In this document: in pieces, positions 59,011 through 64,000 of the stretch
How the letters are laid out: each line of letters opens with the position of its first letter
Position numbering within the stretch: the stretch's first letter is position 1
Assembly (NCBI GenBank): GCA_949128115.1
Contig: OX421962.1
Span: forward strand, 36,045,745-36,109,744
DNA from: Anaspis maculata
Lineage: Eukaryota > Arthropoda > Insecta > Coleoptera > Scraptiidae
Direction of reading: 5' to 3'
Length of the DNA stretch: 64,000 nt
The notes under the pieces: model-generated
The model's database searches: none
Told to the model about the DNA's origin: nothing
Seen by the model: only the letters and a program-made list of their open reading frames with translations
Position numbers and translations under genes: made by a program

Positions 59011-61867
59011 CTGCTCGTCAAAAGTTAAGCATAGACCAAAATTTGCTCCAATTTCAAGTAAGGATTTCTTCGGGAAAAGATATCCGATCTGAAAAAAATG
59101 TATGGAGCTTGGTAGAACTTTTCTTCATCTATAAGACGCTATGACGATTTACGTCACCATTGACTTTGTCCATGATATACAGGATGCCACAGGAAGGAAC
59201 AGTGGCGGACTAAGGGAATCGGGGGCCCTGGGCGGAATTGTGAGATGGGGCCCCTAAAGAGTGAAAGTTGAGAATATGAAGGTGGGCCGGCAGACTTTTT
59301 GGCCCGCCCGGCCCCGTCGTGATTAAGCAAAAGCCCAAGAAACAAAAAAAAATTAGAAACCTTACTATGAGATAAGAGTAACTTGACTATAAAACTGACT
59401 AAAACCGTTGATCAATCATATTTAAAGATTTGCCTCGTTATACCCTAATCTTTTTATATCAGTCGGTCAGATGTGCCACACAGTGGTGTAGTCAGAACTT
59501 GAGGGCGGAGAAGGCAAAGGCAAGGCGCAATTCAGCAAGAGTCTTTTTCTGTATTGGTTTAGTGTGGGATGAAGTGCCGTGGGCGCTTGGGATGTAGAGG
59601 GGAGGGATCATTCGCCCACCTTCGCCCCCCTTGGCTATGCCACTGACCACCAGTACTCACAAGAAGGTTTTGGTTCCAGCTTTGGCTGTTGAATTGGATT
59701 TGAAATGTTGACTCAATGCTAAAACCGAGGCTAAAACCTACTCGTAGATACAAAATAAGTAATAATATGGATTTCTACTACTTGCAGCGCGCAGACAAGA
59801 CGATTTCGTTGTTTTGTCTTTCCCTCTTTTGGAAAGAAATAATGAGGCCCCTGGCACTCTGATCCCCGGGGCCGGCCCCTAAAGCCTAAAGTAAAAATAA
59901 TTTTGAGAGGTTCCGTGATACAGACACACATCTTTCGTCTGTGTGTGTAGGCCCCCAAACCAGTTGTCGAGGGGCCTGCCAAAGTAATTTTTGGATGAAA
60001 AAAAAGAAAGATGTTACACACCTAAATAATATGCGAAAAAAATGACCGCTAAGAGGAAAAATTGGAATCTTTGGATGTTATCCCAATTTTATTGCAGTAT
60101 TTTTTACAAACTAGAGGAAATGGAGGCCCCATCAGATGATTGAGGCCCCGAGGCCCGGGGCGGACCGCCCCCACCGCCCCCCCCCTTAGTCCGCCACTGG
60201 GAAGGAGTGTCAAAAGTGTTAATTTTTGAAGTCTTGGAACTTTTTTAGAAAAAATTACGGATTTTTTTTCACTTGAGTTTTAGAAAGCGGATATCAATAT
60301 CTCGAAATGGTTTTTGACTATTGATCGTATTTTGTTTCTTCACAGAGTTCTTGATTTTTTTGTGAAATTTAGATTTTTTGATGCAGAATTTGCTAGAGCA
60401 GTTGCTTTTTCTTGAAAATTCACAGAAACGTACACAGTTGCTGGATGACATATACCATGAGAAAATTGACCTCATGGACCTCCAGCAGAGATTATCCTCT
60501 GGACCTCTTCGGGGGAGATGCCCGATGAAACATGCTGCGACATCACTTTGACACTTATTGAACCCAGCATGGATAAAAATGCAAGACTTGTAACCATACG
60601 TTGCATCGAAATTACCATGGTTACCAATTAGTCCCATCATGGGTGATTTTGTTACTGCCCAAGTCACTGGAAATTTTCAGAAGTGATATCTCTTAGACGA
60701 GTAGAGATAGAGCCATAATTCTTTTTTTGATTTCAATCGGACACATTATTGGTCATTCAAGCATGATGTGCAAATTTTTTATGTTGATACTTTTTTAGTG
60801 GTGGGGGGTAATTTTGACGTTTGTCATGTCGGAATTTTTTTCTTGTACTTGTGATCATTGAAATGTCGACATGAATATATGCTGTCATTTTCAGCTGATC
60901 AATTTAAAGTTTGCGTTTGGTGTTTTTCTTCCTCAAAGTCCAGATTTCCTGGGAAAAACTTCTTTGGTCTTCTGTTTTCACTACTGATGTGGAAGTGGTG
61001 GATTACATTCATGCTGACATTTCAATGGTAGCAAGTACAAAAAAAAAAGTTCTGACATGACAAACTTCAAAATTACCCCCCACCACTGAAAAAGTATTAA
61101 CGTGAAAAATTTGCACATCATGCTCGAATGACCAATAATGTGTCCAATTTGAATCAAAAAAAGAATTATGGCTCTATCTTTACTCGTCTAGGAGATATCA
61201 CTTCTGGAAATTTCCAGTGACTTGGGCAGTAACAAAATCACTCATGATGGGACTAATTGGTAACTATGGTAATTTTGATGCAATGTATGGTTACAAGTCT
61301 TGCATTTTTATTCATGCTGGGTTCCATAAGTGTCAAAGTGATGACGCAGAATGCTTCATTTGGGCATCTCCTCTGAAGAGGTCCAGAGGAAAACCTCTTC
61401 TGGAGGCCCATGAGGTCAATTTTTCTCATGGTATAATTCATCCATCAATTGTGTACGTTTCTGTAAATTTTAAAGAAAAAGCAACAGCTCTAGCAAATTC
61501 TGCATAAAAAAATCTAGATTTCACAAAAAAATCAAGAACTCTTTCAAGAAACAAAATATGATCAAAAGTCAAAAACCGTTTCGAGATATTGATATCCGCT
61601 TTTTGAAACTCAAAAGAAAAAAAATCCGGAATTTTTCCTAAAAAACTTTCACGACTTCAAAAATTAACACTTTTGACACTCCTTCCTTAGGCATCCTGTA
61701 TATCACGGACAAAGTCAATGGTGCCGTAAGTCGACATAGCGTCTTGCAGCTGAAAAAAAGCTCTACCAGCCATCATAGAATTTTTTTAAATCGGATATTT
61801 TTTCCCTAAGATATCCATGCTTGAAATGGGAGCAAATTTTGACCTATGCTTAACTTTTGACGAGCAG
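59011..61867. mobile_element. 2.9-kb foldback interrupted by a hAT element
   Basis: The ends CTGCTCGTCAAAAGTTAAGC and the reverse complement are preceded by TAAA and followed by TTTA, so the element is probably TA|AACTGCTCGTC...|TA (Tc1/mariner-type). Arms are roughly 0.9 kb, centred near 60920 once the hAT insertion (59200-60199) is removed. The two best open frames (60269-60667 minus, 61217-61507 plus) are mirror copies of the same arm sequence and are not genes. Confidence 0.85.
59200..60199. mobile_element. 1.0-kb non-autonomous hAT element
   Basis: The ends CAGTGGCGGACTAAGGG and CCCTTAGTCCGCCACTG are flanked by GGAAGGAA (59192-59199) and GGAAGGAG (60200-60207). The other arm of the host palindrome (near 61680, ACACTCCTTCCTTAGG) shows the single-copy empty site. 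Within it a smaller CAGTGG...CCACTG unit (about 59475-59645) may be another, older hAT MITE. Confidence 0.9.
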
Positions 61868-62257
61868 TTTAGCTGACTTCACAAACTATCTATCAAGTTT
61901 TATGTATACAAAACGTATTGTACCGCTTCCAGCACCAAAAAGGCGATCATTGGCACTGGATCTCTTATCAAGATTTTATTCATAACATCACTAATTGTCA
62001 AAATATCGAATTGTACCGTTTCTTTTTCAATATTCTCTTATTTTATCAACTAATGAAATTTTCACAAAGAAAATTTCTTTCAGAATATTTCTGAAACGGT
62101 TCAATATTTTTTTAACCGGTTTACTATAAGCCTTCATTGGCATGAGCTGCCGATCATGCATGCTAACTCTCAGTCCTTTCATGATTCTACCTGTTTCTGT
62201 TCATGAGTTTCTTCACATTTTTTATCTCTAGCACATTCTACCCCACCTTCCGCTATA

Positions 62258-63284
62258 CAGGGTGTTCGGGTTTGACTATTACAAACTTTGAGGGATGATT
62301 CCCCTTCAAAAATAAAGCCGAAAGAACAAAAAACTCATGGTCCTAAAATGCTTCCTTAAAAAGATACAGGGTGTTGAAGTTAACTATTTTTAATCGTTTT
62401 TTCACCGTAACTTTTCAACCGTTAAACCGATTTTGATCAAATTTGAACCAAAGTTTAGTCAACTGAGTTTCCATCGAATAATGATACCACAATTTATCAA
62501 AGATTCCTGGGGGCGTGAATAATAGGGGACTGTCCCCTATTTTTGCCCCTATTTTCATCTCCCCTGATAATTTTTTGGAATTGTTGATATTTTAGTTTAA
62601 TTTAGAAGAACAAGTTACTCTTGCAAAATTTTGATTAGAGGCTTCATTTCCAAGATATTTGGTTTTTAAACTTTGGCAAACATCTCCAAATCGCCACTTT
62701 CCAGAGCCCAAATTGTCTCTGAAAACGCCTTGTTTCTTAGCCGAAAATGGCAGTAAATCAACCTAAGCGACCTAGAAAACTTATTCCAGTTGAGGAATCA
62801 TAAGTTTTCTTGGATTTTAATTTTTAGGCCTTCGAAAGTCGCGATTTCGAGGCGTTTTTCAAAGTTTTAGACCCAAATATCTCGGAATGAAGCCTCTAAT
62901 CAAAATTTTGCAATAGTAACTTTTTCTTTTGAATTGAACGCAAAATCCGAAAATATCAACAATTTTGAAAAATATTTGAGGTAGATAAAAATAGGGGCAC
63001 CAATAGGAGACAGCCCCCTATTATCTACTCCCCCTGAAATTTTTGATGAATTGTAGTATTATTGTTCGATGGAAACTCATTTGACTAAACTTTGGTTCAA
63101 ATTTGATCAAAATCGGTTCAACCGTTCAAAAGTTACGGTGAAAAAACCATTTAAAAAGTCAACTTTAACACCCTGTATCTTTTTAAGGAAGCATTTCAGG
63201 ACCATGAGTTTTTTGTTCTTTCGGCTTTATTTTTTAAGGGAAATCATCCCTCAAAGTTTGTAATAGCCAAACCCGAACACCCTG
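62258..63284. mobile_element. 1.03-kb palindrome with CAGGGTG ends, TA duplication
   Basis: TA|CAGGGTGTTCGGGTTTG ... CCCGAACACCCTG|TA, with mirrored arms of about 400-500 bp (for example CAGCCCCCTATTATCTACTC and its mirror). There is an internal CAGGGTGTTGAAGTTAAC copy near 62369. No transposase ORF. Confidence 0.88.
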
Positions 63285-63289
63285 TATAT

Positions 63290-64000
63290 ACTTCTTCGCG
63301 GCTCAAAGATGTCCACCATCGCCATCGGTCATCCTCTTGATCTAAGGAACACTGACACCAACAACTATGCTCTACCTTCAAATTACACACGGGATAGGTC
63401 CATGACGGGATATCATAAGCCAACCCACTAGATGCAATGCTATTGAATTTCAGAATTCTCGTTTCCGAGACGAGATCCGAGGCGATAACTGAAATCTGGA
63501 ATGCTCGTCACGAAACGGGGCGAGAGTCGAGACTTTTTGTTAGGGTCGTCTCGCGTCTCGTAAGTACGAGTCTCGCAGTCTCGTACGGTAGATACTGGGA
63601 AAAAGTAAAAGGGAAAATCTGACTGCGCGACCATAGTCACCTTTCAGAGAAGTGAAACTTCTTTAGGTGTGAATCAAGTAGCAAACTAGCCTACGTTCGA
63701 AGAAGATGCACTCTTTTTTTATTTTGTGTGTTATTGTTTTGCAATAATTTTTAAATTCTTACATAATTCAAATCAAGTACGTATACCAGCTTTTTCAGAT
63801 GATTCTGAACCGTTCCAATAATGTGCGACATGATTTGTTAGGCATTAGTTCTCTATTCTCGGAAAACTGACAATAAAACGTGAGTGCAAGTAGCGTATGG
63901 TCCGAAAGTTTTGGGAAATTGTTTAAAGCTAATAACTTTTTTTGAAAAGTCTTTATCTTTTAACTTGATACTGCAAAAATTGGCATCATATATATCAATA
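63290..64000. other. No gene; degenerate GAGACGAGA-rich stretch
   Basis: Around 63460-63590 the sequence has scattered GAGACGAGATCCGAG and TCTCGCGTCTCG motifs, recalling the subterminal repeats of the 47425-49362 hAT element but without clear ends. Nothing else is recognisable to the end of the window. Confidence 0.45.

Noticed and set aside
60269..61507. Two frames (minus 60269-60667, plus 61217-61507) encoding near-identical peptides
   Set aside because: They look like a duplicated gene pair but are mirror copies of one palindrome arm; no transposase motif or start context could be confirmed.

Overview
Eukaryotic, almost certainly insect, nuclear DNA. The genes are split by introns with GT..AG borders, the non-coding DNA is AT-rich, TAGGTAGGTACC-like microrepeats are frequent, and the products (Mediator MED28, sorting nexin 27, an insect-type ligand-gated chloride channel, an eclosion-hormone-like peptide) are arthropod. 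The microrepeat style and repeat load would suit a hemipteran such as a whitefly or aphid, but that is inference. No bacterial operons, CRISPR array or phage genes are present.

Gene-bearing left half (about 1.1-33.5 kb). MED28 (minus, 1147-2721) and SNX27 (plus, 3346-23777, seven coding exons, 507 aa) are head-to-head across about 620 bp. SNX27 is drawn out over 20 kb by two large introns filled with inverted-repeat elements. Convergent to it is a complete ten-exon Cys-loop chloride-channel subunit (minus, 24716-29154, 419 aa); its last intron contains a 1.5 kb palindrome. Just upstream on the same strand is a tiny two-exon eclosion-hormone-like gene (29732-30013). A two-exon gene of unknown function encoding a single-pass membrane protein follows on the plus strand (32769-33442).

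Repeat-dominated right half (33.6-64 kb). I see almost no host coding sequence. It is a nest of foldback/MITE elements of three kinds: TA-duplicating elements with CAGGGTG-like ends (Tc1/mariner-type), short TTA/TAA-duplicating elements (PIF/Harbinger-type), and 8-bp-duplicating hAT elements with CAGTG/TAGTG ends. Four hAT insertions (47.4, 52.6, 55.3 and 59.2 kb) have recognisable 8-bp target duplications, three of them perfect. One keeps a truncated transposase ORF, and one carries a ~263 bp tandem array plus a tRNA-like promoter unit. LINE fragments lie at 34.5, 35.7 and 51 kb.

The most striking large-scale feature is how many long near-palindromes there are (up to 3.2 kb) and how they nest. 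Because a palindrome carries two copies of its sequence, one arm shows the empty site for whatever has inserted into the other arm, which allows insertion boundaries, duplications and relative order to be read from this single sequence. Several hairpins lie in introns of SNX27 and the channel gene, so they should be transcribed as foldback RNA.

Exon borders were placed by eye from reading frame, splice dinucleotides and family conservation; no alignments, searches or transcripts were available.
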